Source: CAYFSS01 sp964345975 (GTDB lineage: Bacteria; Bacillota; Clostridia; Saccharofermentanales; Fastidiosipilaceae). Taken from it: a stretch of 16,189 nucleotides of DNA. The notes under the pieces were generated by a model. It worked only from the letters and a program-made list of their open reading frames with translations. It was not told where the DNA came from and made no database searches. The position numbers and the translations under genes are program-made. This document shows, piece after piece, positions 8,287 to 15,736 of the stretch; position 1 is the first letter of the stretch; every line of letters begins with the position of its first letter. The stretch is from the NCBI GenBank assembly GCA_964345975.1, contig CAYFSS010000032.1, positions 1-16,189 on the forward strand. Reading direction: 5' to 3'.

Positions 8287-9669
8287 ATGAAATACCAATG
8301 GATTATCGATCAGATCCCTGATTACAAGGTCTTCATGACCGTCGATGAGCTCGATGCTAGCTCCAAACAATTGGCGGAGGAATACCCTGATATTGTTAAG
8401 CTTCGGGAAGTCGGCAAATCACGCCAGGGGCATCCCATCAATTGCCTCGTCATTGGCGAGGGGTCGCAGAATGCGTTTATGTTTGCAAGTCCGCACCCGA
8501 ATGAGCCTATGGGCTGTATGCTTTTGGAATATTTCTCGCGTGTCTTAGCCGAGAACGATGACTTGAGAGAGGAGCTGGATTACACCTGGTATCTCATCAA
8601 GTGTATCGATATTGACGGGACGAAGCTCAATGAAGGTTGGTTCAAAGGTCCCTTCACGCTCCGAAATTACACGCACGATTATTTCCGCCCTGCAGGCTAT
8701 GAGCAGGCAGAGTGGACCTTCCCGATGGAATATAAGAACTACACGTTCAACTCGCCCATTCCCGAGACGCAAGCACTCATGAAGGTCATCGATGAGACCA
8801 AGCCGCTCTTCATGTACTCCTTGCACAATGCGGGATTTGGCGGCACTTACTGGTACCTCAACAAAGAGATGCCGGAGATCTGGGACGCCCTCTATGAAGC
8901 CAACAAGAAACAAGGCCTGCCCCTTCATTTGGGTGAGCCTGAAGTCAATTACATCGAAGCCTTTGCGCCTGCAATCTTTGAGCTCATCGAGCAGTCCGCT
9001 ACCTATGATTTCTATGAGAAGTACAGTGAAGAACCGCCCGAGAAGCTGATGAGTGCCGGGAACTCCAGCTCCGCTTATGCCGCTAAGTACGGGACGACCT
9101 CGCTTGTCACCGAGCTCCCCTACTTCTACGATCCAAGGATTGAAGACGAGTCCTACCTGGACTTCACCCGGGCAGAAGCTGCTCGTAAGAATGCTGATGA
9201 AGGCTATGAGTTTAACCAAAGGATGGATAAACTCTTCCGTCCGATTGAGGGGTATATCTCAGATGATAACCCTCACTCCAAGATGGTCGAAATTGGTTTG
9301 CGCCATTACAAAGAACATTATCAGACGGAGATCAAGCACATCGAAGAAAATCCCATGTATCAGGAGAAGTGCAAAGTCTCTGAAGCCTTCGACAACCTAG
9401 AGATGCCGAAGTTCTATCGCCTGTTCTATTGGACCCTGCTTAGACGAAGCTGCGAGCATGAGCTCATGAAGGAGAACGCCGAGCAAAACGAAGGCTACGA
9501 ACTCCTTAAGAAAGTGAGGGATGAAGCAGCCCGTGAATTTGAAGAGGCTGCAGCTGCTGTCGAAGAGAGCTTCGATTACACCGTCATCCCAATTAAGAAA
9601 CTGGTGAGCGTCCAGCTCGAAAGCGGTCTTCTTGTGGCAGATCAATTGCAAAAGAATCGCAAGGCTTAA
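8287..9669 (+). CDS. M14-family zinc carboxypeptidase-like protein, copy 3 (intact)
   Basis: This 460-residue protein is the only complete M14-like copy here. ATG 8287 follows AGAAAGG (8271-8277), and its first codons match copy 2 at DNA level; in-frame codons upstream lie inside the ATPase gene. Zinc ligands are H70 and E73 (HPNEP) and H180 (MYSLHN). E276 in LVTELP matches the general base of carboxypeptidase A. Residues 1-280 are the M14 core. About 285-460 form an extra helical, charged region conserved in all copies (LLRRSCEHEL, KLVSVQLESG), not typical of classical carboxypeptidases. There is no signal peptide, so it should be cytoplasmic. Its place between the importer ATPases and an S9 peptidase (10 bases downstream) suggests it trims imported peptides. 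Exact specificity cannot be read; an amidase on peptide-like compounds remains possible. Confidence 0.88.
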   Translation: MKYQWIIDQIPDYKVFMTVDELDASSKQLAEEYPDIVKLREVGKSRQGHPINCLVIGEGSQNAFMFASPHPNEPMGCMLLEYFSRVLAENDDLREELDYTWYLIKCIDIDGTKLNEGWFKGPFTLRNYTHDYFRPAGYEQAEWTFPMEYKNYTFNSPIPETQALMKVIDETKPLFMYSLHNAGFGGTYWYLNKEMPEIWDALYEANKKQGLPLHLGEPEVNYIEAFAPAIFELIEQSATYDFYEKYSEEPPEKLMSAGNSSSAYAAKYGTTSLVTELPYFYDPRIEDESYLDFTRAEAARKNADEGYEFNQRMDKLFRPIEGYISDDNPHSKMVEIGLRHYKEHYQTEIKHIEENPMYQEKCKVSEAFDNLEMPKFYRLFYWTLLRRSCEHELMKENAEQNEGYELLKKVRDEAAREFEEAAAAVEESFDYTVIPIKKLVSVQLESGLLVADQLQKNRKA

Positions 9670-9679
9670 GAGAGTGAGC

Positions 9680-11557
9680 ATGAAAATGACGGATAAGAAC
9701 GAGATGAACGAAATGAACGAGATGAACGATACGAACGAGATGAACAAGATGAGTCGTCACAATAAAGTCGACCTTGAAACTTTCCTCAGTGTCTCAGAGC
9801 AAATGAGTGGTCTCTTCTTACAAGACGGGAAGATTGCTATCCTCAGCGACCGAAGTGGGATGTCCCAAGTTTGGGAATACGACACGAAGCAAGGGGATAT
9901 GGTTCAGAGAACCGATCTCTCGGAACGTGTCTGGCGATTGTTTCCTGCTCCCGGCAGAGAAGGACTCTTCTTCACCTCAGATGCAGGCGGCAATGAAAAC
10001 GAGCAGGTCTTCTACTTGGCACCCGATGCTAAAGAACCTGAGCGCTTGACCCATACGGATATGGCACGTTTCTATTTTGCAGGTGCCAGCCCGGATAGAG
10101 AGTGGATCAGGCTCTGCTCCAATGCCAGAGATCAAGCACACTTCGATGTGGTTCAAATCAACACAAAGACACAGGAAGTCGATCTTGTGATCGAGAACAA
10201 CGATCATTACAACATCCCGGTCGCGATTTCAGACGATGGCCGCTATATGCTGACCAATAAACTACGGGCCCAATCGGACAATCCGCTCTACCTTGTAGAT
10301 TACGAAACGAGAACGCAGAGGCCCTTGATCAAAGATGCTCCCCCTGCGGCGTATGAAGTGCCGGTTTTCAGCCATGATGGCGAGTGGATTTATTTCACGA
10401 CCGATGCCTATGATGAATTCCTCGGCGTTTACCGAATTGGAGTGACCGATGAAGAGGGTGAGCCCGAACTCGTTTATCAGGATTCCAACGATGTCGATCG
10501 TATTGCCATCAGTCACGATGATCGCTATTTGGCAATGTGCGTTAACTTTGCCGGGGCTAGCGAACTATGGATTCTCGACTTGGAGACAGGTGTCATCAAA
10601 AATGTGCCGAGCGTACCGCTAGGGTGCATCTTCACCATGGACTTCGCACCTGATAGCCACCAACTGCTCTTCTCCTTTAGCTCGGGCACAAGACCTTGGG
10701 GCCTTTGGATTCTTGACATCGACAATGACGAGTTGCGTCGACTCTCCTTCCATGAGGATCCTCTTGCTGAAGTGAACATGGTTGAACCACATCTCAGTTC
10801 CTTCTATTCGTTCGATGAGTTGGAAGTTCCTTATTGGCTTTACATCCCCCATGATGCCGGTTATGGCCCATACCCCACGATTATCCACATCCATGGTGGT
10901 CCTGAGGGTCAGGCTTGGCCGATGTATGACGGGATGCTTCAGTACTTCCTGCAAGAAGGCTTTGTCGTCGTTGATCCTAACGTGCGAGGGAGTACCGGTT
11001 TCGGAAAGACCTATCATCATCTTGATGATGTCGACAAACGTCTCGACAGTGTCAAAGACATTGCAGCTCTAGCGGAACACTTGATTGAAACCGGCATTAC
11101 CGAGGCCGGACAGCTGGCTGTCATGGGTGCCAGTTACGGTGGCTACATGACTTTATCTGCTTTAGTTCACGCCCCGGAGTATTGGGCTTGTGGTTGCGAT
11201 ATCGTCGGGATGAGTGATCTCGAAACGTTCCTCGAGAACACAGCAGATTATCGTCGTGCGCATCGCTCATCGGAATATGGCACGCTCGAGCATGATCGTG
11301 AAACTTTACGTCGTGTGTCGCCTATCCACAAGATCGAGCAAATTAAGGCTCCGCTCATGGTCATCCACGGGGCAAACGATCCTCGGGTGCCGGTAACGGA
11401 AGCTGAGCAGATTGTTGAGCGATTACGTGAACAGGGGAATGAAGTTCAGTACCTCCGTTATGAGAACGAGGGGCATGGGCTTGCAAGATTGGAGAATCGT
11501 ATCGATGCGTACACGCAAATCGTGGACTTCTTCCGCGAATCGATGGGCTTAAACTAG
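9680..11557 (+). CDS. S9-family serine peptidase (prolyl oligopeptidase / acylaminoacyl-peptidase type)
   Basis: With ATG 9680 the protein has 625 residues. An N-terminal beta-propeller (to about 370) shows repeated strands such as IAILSDRSGMSQVWEY and WIYFTTDAYDEF. It is followed by an alpha/beta-hydrolase domain. The catalytic triad is S485 in GASYGGY, D567 in GANDPR and H599 in NEGHG. IHIHGGPEGQ, near residue 400, would form the oxyanion site. There is no signal peptide, so it is likely cytoplasmic. The family cleaves short peptides, often releasing N-terminal residues or dipeptides, which would complement the M14 carboxypeptidase-like protein upstream. The start is uncertain: codons 7-24 are a low-complexity Asn-Glu-Met repeat, and ATG 9749 (MSRHNK) is an attractive alternative because family members usually begin near VDLETFL. 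It is the last gene before the terminator. Confidence 0.92.
   Translation: MKMTDKNEMNEMNEMNDTNEMNKMSRHNKVDLETFLSVSEQMSGLFLQDGKIAILSDRSGMSQVWEYDTKQGDMVQRTDLSERVWRLFPAPGREGLFFTSDAGGNENEQVFYLAPDAKEPERLTHTDMARFYFAGASPDREWIRLCSNARDQAHFDVVQINTKTQEVDLVIENNDHYNIPVAISDDGRYMLTNKLRAQSDNPLYLVDYETRTQRPLIKDAPPAAYEVPVFSHDGEWIYFTTDAYDEFLGVYRIGVTDEEGEPELVYQDSNDVDRIAISHDDRYLAMCVNFAGASELWILDLETGVIKNVPSVPLGCIFTMDFAPDSHQLLFSFSSGTRPWGLWILDIDNDELRRLSFHEDPLAEVNMVEPHLSSFYSFDELEVPYWLYIPHDAGYGPYPTIIHIHGGPEGQAWPMYDGMLQYFLQEGFVVVDPNVRGSTGFGKTYHHLDDVDKRLDSVKDIAALAEHLIETGITEAGQLAVMGASYGGYMTLSALVHAPEYWACGCDIVGMSDLETFLENTADYRRAHRSSEYGTLEHDRETLRRVSPIHKIEQIKAPLMVIHGANDPRVPVTEAEQIVERLREQGNEVQYLRYENEGHGLARLENRIDAYTQIVDFFRESMGLN
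9698..9751 (+). repeat. Six 9-base tandem repeats (AAC GAG ATG) at the start of the S9 peptidase gene
   Basis: Six units of 9 bases follow the consensus AACGAGATG, with variants AACGAAATG, AACGATACG and AACAAGATG. They encode an Asn-Glu-Met tripeptide repeat. The period is a multiple of three, so unit gain or loss keeps the frame. Almost every unit carries an ATG preceded by GA-rich sequence, so several in-frame starts exist. Confidence 0.85.
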
Positions 11558-11605
11558 TACTCAAAAGCCCGTACCAATTCTCTCACCGTTACAGAAATTG
11601 ATAGT

Positions 11606-11636
11606 AACCCCGGTCTCCTTCGAGAAACCGGGGTTT
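11606..11636 (+). terminator. Intrinsic terminator after the transport/peptidase operon
   Basis: AACCCCGGT (11606-11614) pairs perfectly with ACCGGGGTT (11627-11635). The inner CTC/GAG can add three pairs around CTTC. The stem is GC-rich, but the following T-run is short (TTTAT). It lies 48 bases after the S9 stop and 30 bases before the end of the convergent larA-like gene. The A-rich edges are modest, so action on both strands is possible but not shown. Confidence 0.7.
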
Positions 11637-11665
11637 ATCCGTAGCCACGAGCCGGCTTTTAATCC

Positions 11666-12934
11666 TTAAAAAGCATCCCTATAAGCCCAGAGTCCCAGGG
11701 CAGGATTGCTGATATAAAAGACTTCTTCGCCGTCGACGGTGTTATAACCGTCGATGAGTTTTGCCGGATCATACTGAGAAACGGCATCCTCGTAAGCCAT
11801 ATAGTGGAAGCCCACAGCTTCAACTTGCTCTCTTGTCAGGTGCTTCGGAGCATACATGATCCTAAATCGCCCTTCCGAAGAGCCGTGAATGAGGTGAGCC
11901 GCTACCCCCAGATTCTGCTGCAGATCTTCATTTTCATGAACCAGTTGAGCTACCCGCTCATATCCGTAGTACCCGTACTCTGCGATCAGAGCATCGTTGC
12001 GTGGATCTTCGCCGAACTTCTCGACGCCGGGTGCAAGGATGATCAGCTCCCCATGGTCTGCCATCGCCATACGTGTTCGATAAATGCCTTTATTGGCAAC
12101 CCAGGTTGTTCGGAATTCATCCGGATCCAAGTAGACAACGGCTTTCTTGAAAGGTTCGTCGACCAAGATGAGATTGTGCTTCACACTTTCTTCGCTGGCT
12201 CTTGTGAAGAGTTCTCTTTGCCTTCCAATGGATAGACTCCGGACGTGGACTTGGTTATGGGTATCCGTGGTTGTGACGGTGAGGACATATAAGAGCGGCA
12301 CATCTTTGAGGAAATGTTCCTCGGCATAGTCGAAGACTCTTCGCACGGGGGTGTCATGGCGGCCCATCATGCGTTCCATGCCATAGAGGGAACCCAGGTA
12401 GTGGCTTTTGTTTATCAATGAATCGCCACCACAACCTACGAGGATATTCTTGCTGTAATTAGCCATGCCCACAACTTCGTGAGGGACCACCTGACCGACA
12501 GAGATGATGAGATCATAGGTGTTATCGACGATGAGCTTGTTTACCTCGACCTCGATGGGCTCGTTCAACCTGCCTTCTGACACTTCACGGACGAACTCGG
12601 CGGGAACTTCCCCAATCTTTATCGTGTCATGACGCCAATCGTGCTTAAGGAATCGCTCAAAAGGCAAGCCCGGAAACATGTGCTCGGCCTCATCCTTCGT
12701 CATCGGCATGTGAGTCCCGAGTGCAGGCATGATGTCGATATGAGTGTTGGGAAGAAGATCCCAAAGCATGCGGGTAATGGGTCCGGCATAGGCATGGGAA
12801 CGGGTGATGTCCGGTGGGACAATGAGTACATTCTTGAGCTCACCCATGGACTCGAGCGAAGCCTTGAGAGCGTCTTTGATTTCGTGGTCGTTAAGGACAT
12901 CGTTGTTTGGTGCAGTGAGGAACTGTTCTTTCAT
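11666..12934 (-). CDS. LarA-family nickel-pincer enzyme homologue (lactate racemase superfamily, DUF2088)
   Basis: This 422-residue protein belongs to the lactate racemase (LarA) superfamily, which interconverts stereoisomers of 2-hydroxy acids using a nickel-pincer nucleotide. Key residues can be placed by spacing against L. plantarum LarA: D42 and R45 (PPDITR) for D72/R75, H75 (GTH) for H108, H152 for H174, K162 (YSKNIL) for cofactor-bearing K184, and H178 for nickel ligand H200. The spacings between these pairs match except between H75 and H152, where there are extra residues. An intact active site is therefore likely. The start is supported by AAGGA (minus strand, 12941-12945). No larB, larC or larE cofactor genes are in the window, so they must lie elsewhere if it is active. 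Substrate is unknown; family members act on lactate, malate, phenyllactate, other short hydroxy acids or gluconate. Confidence 0.87.
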   Translation of the reverse strand: MKEQFLTAPNNDVLNDHEIKDALKASLESMGELKNVLIVPPDITRSHAYAGPITRMLWDLLPNTHIDIMPALGTHMPMTKDEAEHMFPGLPFERFLKHDWRHDTIKIGEVPAEFVREVSEGRLNEPIEVEVNKLIVDNTYDLIISVGQVVPHEVVGMANYSKNILVGCGGDSLINKSHYLGSLYGMERMMGRHDTPVRRVFDYAEEHFLKDVPLLYVLTVTTTDTHNQVHVRSLSIGRQRELFTRASEESVKHNLILVDEPFKKAVVYLDPDEFRTTWVANKGIYRTRMAMADHGELIILAPGVEKFGEDPRNDALIAEYGYYGYERVAQLVHENEDLQQNLGVAAHLIHGSSEGRFRIMYAPKHLTREQVEAVGFHYMAYEDAVSQYDPAKLIDGYNTVDGEEVFYISNPALGLWAYRDAF

Positions 12935-12982
12935 GGAGATTCCTTTCGGATGCTATGGTTCATGTCTGTCAACGAACGTTAT

Positions 12983-12992
12983 GGCTTAAGCC
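12983..12992. promoter_or_regulatory. Perfect 10-base palindrome upstream of the larA-like gene
   Basis: GGCTTAAGCC lies 49-58 bases before the larA-like start, in the 86-base gap to the next minus-strand gene. On the minus strand TTGACC (13011-13016) and TTGACA (12967-12972) resemble -35 boxes, but I find no good -10 box at proper spacing. The palindrome may be an operator or chance. Confidence 0.2.
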
Positions 12993-13020
12993 TTGAAGTC
13001 AGTGTGAGTCGGTCAATAGT

Positions 13021-13656
13021 CTATTTAAGTATTGAGATACAGATAAGTTCTCTATCCTCCATTTTATAGGGGATAATCTGGATTTGAGCCCCCAAATTGA
13101 CGCCATAATCTTCATACGGCTGATTTAACAGCTCACCAAAGATCTTATTATCTTTGATTGTATTCGGGCGAACCCAAACATCTTCCGGAAGGAGACCTTC
13201 GCGAAAGATTCTTACTTTAAGATCATCCGGGAATTCGACATTGCGAAAGGGATCCAGAAATTCCAATTGTCGTAGCGTCATGGTCATTTTATCCGGTGTG
13301 TAATCCTCATGAATCAATTTTTCAAAGGAACTCCCGAGTTCATCTTTCGCAAAGTCATAATCAACTTGTGCGACTTCGTAATCCTTTACAAAGCCATAAC
13401 GAAGGATGAGCACATTTTGTTGACGCTCCGACGTGGTAGTGACGTCATCGCCCTGCCTTGTAGCATAACAGCAGGCTTGGAATGATAGTCCGGCTTGAGA
13501 ATCGATATAGCCATAGATGATTTCACCGGTGGTTCCCCTGGGCATATCCTCGAAATTATATTGTCTAAGGAGATCAGGGCACTCGAGGTAGAAGAAATTG
13601 CCTAAGATCGTTCTTAGATGAAGATCGCTGATCTTTGACTTTGAGATGATGCGCAT
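13021..13656 (-). CDS. Hypothetical protein of 211 residues, family not recognised
   Basis: I do not recognise this protein. ATG 13656 is chosen because AAGGAG (minus strand, 13664-13669) sits seven bases upstream. The open frame continues 36 codons further up to 13764, but that part has no ribosome binding site and is AT-rich. The product looks soluble, with no signal peptide or membrane segment. It is rich in Asp/Glu and alternates short predicted strands and helices. It has a region of aromatic and Cys residues (GLSFQACCYATRQGDD, about 70-85), and the C-terminal end (IQIIPYKMEDRELICISILK-like) looks like beta strands. It lies upstream of the larA-like gene on the same strand with an 86-base gap, so the two may or may not be cotranscribed. 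Coding potential is supported by length, start context and lack of stops. Function is unknown. Confidence 0.7.
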   Translation of the reverse strand: MRIISKSKISDLHLRTILGNFFYLECPDLLRQYNFEDMPRGTTGEIIYGYIDSQAGLSFQACCYATRQGDDVTTTSERQQNVLILRYGFVKDYEVAQVDYDFAKDELGSSFEKLIHEDYTPDKMTMTLRQLEFLDPFRNVEFPDDLKVRIFREGLLPEDVWVRPNTIKDNKIFGELLNQPYEDYGVNLGAQIQIIPYKMEDRELICISILK

Positions 13657-13805
13657 ACTGGCTCTCCTTTCATGGGTTAATCCTTGTTCTTTGAGAAATA
13701 AATACATTTCTAGTGATATAGAACTACTATAAACGATATCTTCCGCACAAAGTCGTAGCCTCATAAATTTGTTTCGCTAAGGAACAGCAACTGACATCTT
13801 CGTGT

Positions 13806-13825
13806 AAGCTCGTATAAACTCGTAT
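13806..13825. repeat. Two tandem 10-base repeats
   Basis: AAGCTCGTAT (13806-13815) is followed directly by AAACTCGTAT (13816-13825), differing at one base. The 10-base period matches one DNA helical turn, as in some regulator sites. No regulator is known. Confidence 0.45.
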
Positions 13826-14064
13826 TTCAAGTTCAGTGAGAACCGTCCCAACCGTGCAAAGTCATGATCTTTCATCGCAAAGAAGCCCTATGACGTATGC
13901 GTTGAACGCGATGTTGGACGTTAGAAACCCGGATCAATGTCTGCGATGTCTGACCTTGTTCACCGATAGGGGTGGGCAGTTCGTTGATGGATCAACGTTG
14001 CTTTCTCATAACGATCTAATCCACAAGAAAACATATAAAGACTCTACAAAATGCGTGAATTATT

Positions 14065-14077
14065 CTAAGAATCTTAG
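14065..14077. promoter_or_regulatory. Perfect palindrome upstream of the flavoenzyme remnant
   Basis: CTAAGA-A-TCTTAG is a perfect inverted repeat with a one-base centre, about 85 bases before the remnant's ATG at 14161. This is a typical place and size for an operator. It may be a relic of the lost gene's control region, or chance in AT-rich DNA. Confidence 0.25.
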
Positions 14078-14160
14078 CGATTACTTTTGTTTAACCTATT
14101 GATAAACTAAGGAAGCAAAAGTTTTAAGAGAAAATGGGAATTTAAAGTTCGAGGGATTTA

Positions 14161-14286
14161 ATGAAAAAGCATCCACGACTCAGTCAGCCCGGTCGCATCG
14201 GTTCGATGTGGCTCAAGAACCGAATGATCATGCCTGCGATGGGAACCAACTTTGTGAAGTCTCTTTATCTTAGGGCTAATCCATAA
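14161..14286 (+). pseudogene. N-terminal remnant of an Old Yellow Enzyme / 2,4-dienoyl-CoA reductase-type flavoenzyme
   Basis: A 41-codon frame begins at ATG 14161 after GAGGG (14151-14155) and ends at TAA 14284-14286. Its first 32 residues carry the unmistakable beginning of the NADH:flavin oxidoreductase family, with GRIGSMWLKNRMIMPAMGTN. In these enzymes that is the first strand of the FMN-binding TIM barrel, and full proteins run to about 340-670 residues. Similarity stops right after GTNF (about base 14255). The last nine residues are unrelated and run into the 3' end of the convergent PHP gene, whose stop is at 14290-14292. The rest of the gene is not in the window. A deletion or rearrangement has therefore removed more than 300 codons. 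An intact start and ribosome binding site suggest the event is recent. Confidence 0.8.
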
Positions 14287-14289
14287 AGT

Positions 14290-15552
14290 TTAAGCTCGAC
14301 GAAGCGGATTCGTGATCCCCACGAGCTCATGGTCATGGAAGAGCTTGAACCAAACATATTTTGCCGTTTCAGGCCAAGCGATTGAGCTCTCTTCTGAAGG
14401 AAAAGCCATCGATTGAGCAAGGCCCTTGTCTGTGTGCATCTCAACTCTAACATCCCCTTTGACCAGAGGGGTCAAACGGATCTCGCCACCCGATACAATG
14501 TCGCCGGGGAATTTACGGATCCCATTTTCTTCCATCCAAGGTAGCAGTGCCGGTGTATGAGGATCCTTCGACGCCAGCAAATGACCGCGGCTCATTGCAG
14601 TCACCAGGTCCCTTTCAGACGCTGTATCAGCGATGATCCAAGCGGACGGGCTGCCGGGCTCACGATCTCCACCCAGGCTATGGAAGTCAGATCCGGCAAG
14701 CAGTGGCAGGTAAACACCTTGGCGTAGCAAGACTTCCCACATCTCGATGGCCGCTATGTTCCAGCTAGACATGGGGCCATTCCAAGCTTCGAAAGCATTG
14801 ACAAGTTCGAGGGTTCGATAGGGATTTAGGCGGAGGCTGCAATGCGGCAACGTTGGGTGATTGACTGCTAAGATTCTGGATTTCTCGCGGGCATATGCCA
14901 GCTGTTCGTAGGCGTTGCCTTGCGTATAGTTTGGGGAAGGATTCTCCGAGAAACCATAGGTATTAAAATGCCCTTCATACCAAGTGATTTCCATTCCTCT
15001 CAACAGCGTCAAGTCCGGTACCCGGGGAATCTCGGGGTGAGCAGCTATGTTGTTGTGATCCGTGATGGCAAGGAAGTCAAGACCGCGTTCCACGGCGAGC
15101 TCAGCAAGCTCTGTCACGGTATGACGACCATCGGAATGCTCGGAGTGACAATGTAAATCTCCAACGAAAACCAGATCTTGACCTGTCGTTACTTCGACGG
15201 TGAATTCATACGCAATGCTTCCGGGACTGAGCTGATAGCAACCCAAGACCACGGCCCATTCACCGGCAGGTAGGGGGCCTATGCGATATCCGGGGGTCGA
15301 ACCGTTTGGTGAGATGAGGATGTCTTTGCGCGCACCTCCGGTAGCACCTCGCAAGGCTCCGTCCGGCTCTTCGATCGCGAGGTCGATCACATCGTGTCGA
15401 CCCGGGGCGGATGAGGGGAAGCTTACTTTTATCTGCAAGGCATGCTCAGGGACATCAAACGGGATGCGGATGTATTGCCAGAGGTCATTCTGAGTAAAGA
15501 GATAGGTGAGTTGGTGCTTTTGGATGGAAATGGTGCCGAAAGGATCTTTCAT
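14290..15552 (-). CDS. PHP-domain metal-dependent hydrolase, CehA/McbA type
   Basis: This 420-residue protein has an N-terminal beta-sandwich-like part (about 1-125, ending with a PAGEWAVVLG segment) and a PHP metallohydrolase domain. The metal-binding motifs are DLHCHSEHSDG (132-142, H134 and H136), ITDHNN (163-168, D165 and H166), E188 in GMEIT, H195, NHP (H232) and GSDFH (D289, H291). This two-part layout is typical of CehA/McbA proteins, named after carbaryl and other ester/amide hydrolases; many members have unknown substrates and may be phosphoesterases. No signal peptide is seen, so it is likely cytoplasmic. ATG 15552 has only a weak GGGCAG upstream, but the fold begins soon after it and no better start exists. 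It ends four bases from the flavoenzyme remnant on the opposite strand. It is divergent from arsC, with 184 bases between. Confidence 0.85.
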   Translation of the reverse strand: MKDPFGTISIQKHQLTYLFTQNDLWQYIRIPFDVPEHALQIKVSFPSSAPGRHDVIDLAIEEPDGALRGATGGARKDILISPNGSTPGYRIGPLPAGEWAVVLGCYQLSPGSIAYEFTVEVTTGQDLVFVGDLHCHSEHSDGRHTVTELAELAVERGLDFLAITDHNNIAAHPEIPRVPDLTLLRGMEITWYEGHFNTYGFSENPSPNYTQGNAYEQLAYAREKSRILAVNHPTLPHCSLRLNPYRTLELVNAFEAWNGPMSSWNIAAIEMWEVLLRQGVYLPLLAGSDFHSLGGDREPGSPSAWIIADTASERDLVTAMSRGHLLASKDPHTPALLPWMEENGIRKFPGDIVSGGEIRLTPLVKGDVRVEMHTDKGLAQSMAFPSEESSIAWPETAKYVWFKLFHDHELVGITNPLRRA

Positions 15553-15736
15553 GGTGCTGCCCGTCCTCGTCTTGTGAGTTGATCGCTATCAGTATAAGGG
15601 ATAAGAGGGATTACATAGGACACGATGGGTTCAAGGCGTAGGAGATCAGGTAGGGTGAAGGGGCATACAAGCCGACGTATTTGTAAGAGATCGATGATAA
15701 TGGAATTATGATTGAAGCCTATAGAAGGAGGTGCGC
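15553..15736. promoter_or_regulatory. Divergent promoter region between the PHP gene and arsC
   Basis: Both genes start outward from this gap. For the PHP gene, the minus strand has a -10-like TATACT at 15591-15596, 39 bases before its ATG, with no good -35. For arsC, the plus strand has TATGAT at 15707-15712, about 25 bases before its ATG, and GATAAT at 15696-15701. TTGTAA at 15681-15686 is a poor-spaced -35 candidate. I see no clear palindromic ArsR-type operator. Confidence 0.3.

Larger units (their letters stand above)
13657..14160. other. AT-rich stretch of about 500 bases without a convincing gene
   Basis: This gap separates the hypothetical gene (minus) from the flavoenzyme remnant (plus). 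It is visibly more AT-rich than its neighbours, especially after 14000. It holds a tandem 10-base repeat (13806-13825), a small hairpin CGTTGA/TCAACG (13982-13997) and a 13-base palindrome (14065-14077). An 88-codon open frame at 13836-14102 lacks a ribosome binding site and recognisable protein features. I see no tRNA or other RNA gene. It probably holds promoters for both flanking genes, or eroded DNA. Confidence 0.5.

Noticed and set aside
969..9669. The M14 repeats flanking the importer as ends of a composite mobile element.
   Set aside because: No transposase, integrase or terminal inverted repeats are present; paralogous duplication explains the pattern.
13982..13997. Hairpin CGTTGA-TGGA-TCAACG as a terminator.
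   Set aside because: The stem is only six pairs, with no T-run on either side and no gene ending nearby.
13836..14102. 88-codon open frame with a TDRGGQF segment, reminiscent of rve-type transposase catalytic regions.
   Set aside because: The match is only a few residues. There is no other transposase motif, no ribosome binding site, and no inverted repeats or target duplications were found around it.
14140..14156. AGTTCGAGG resembling a tRNA T-loop.
   Set aside because: No matching acceptor, D or anticodon arms are found around it; the GAGGG serves better as the ribosome binding site of the flavoenzyme remnant.
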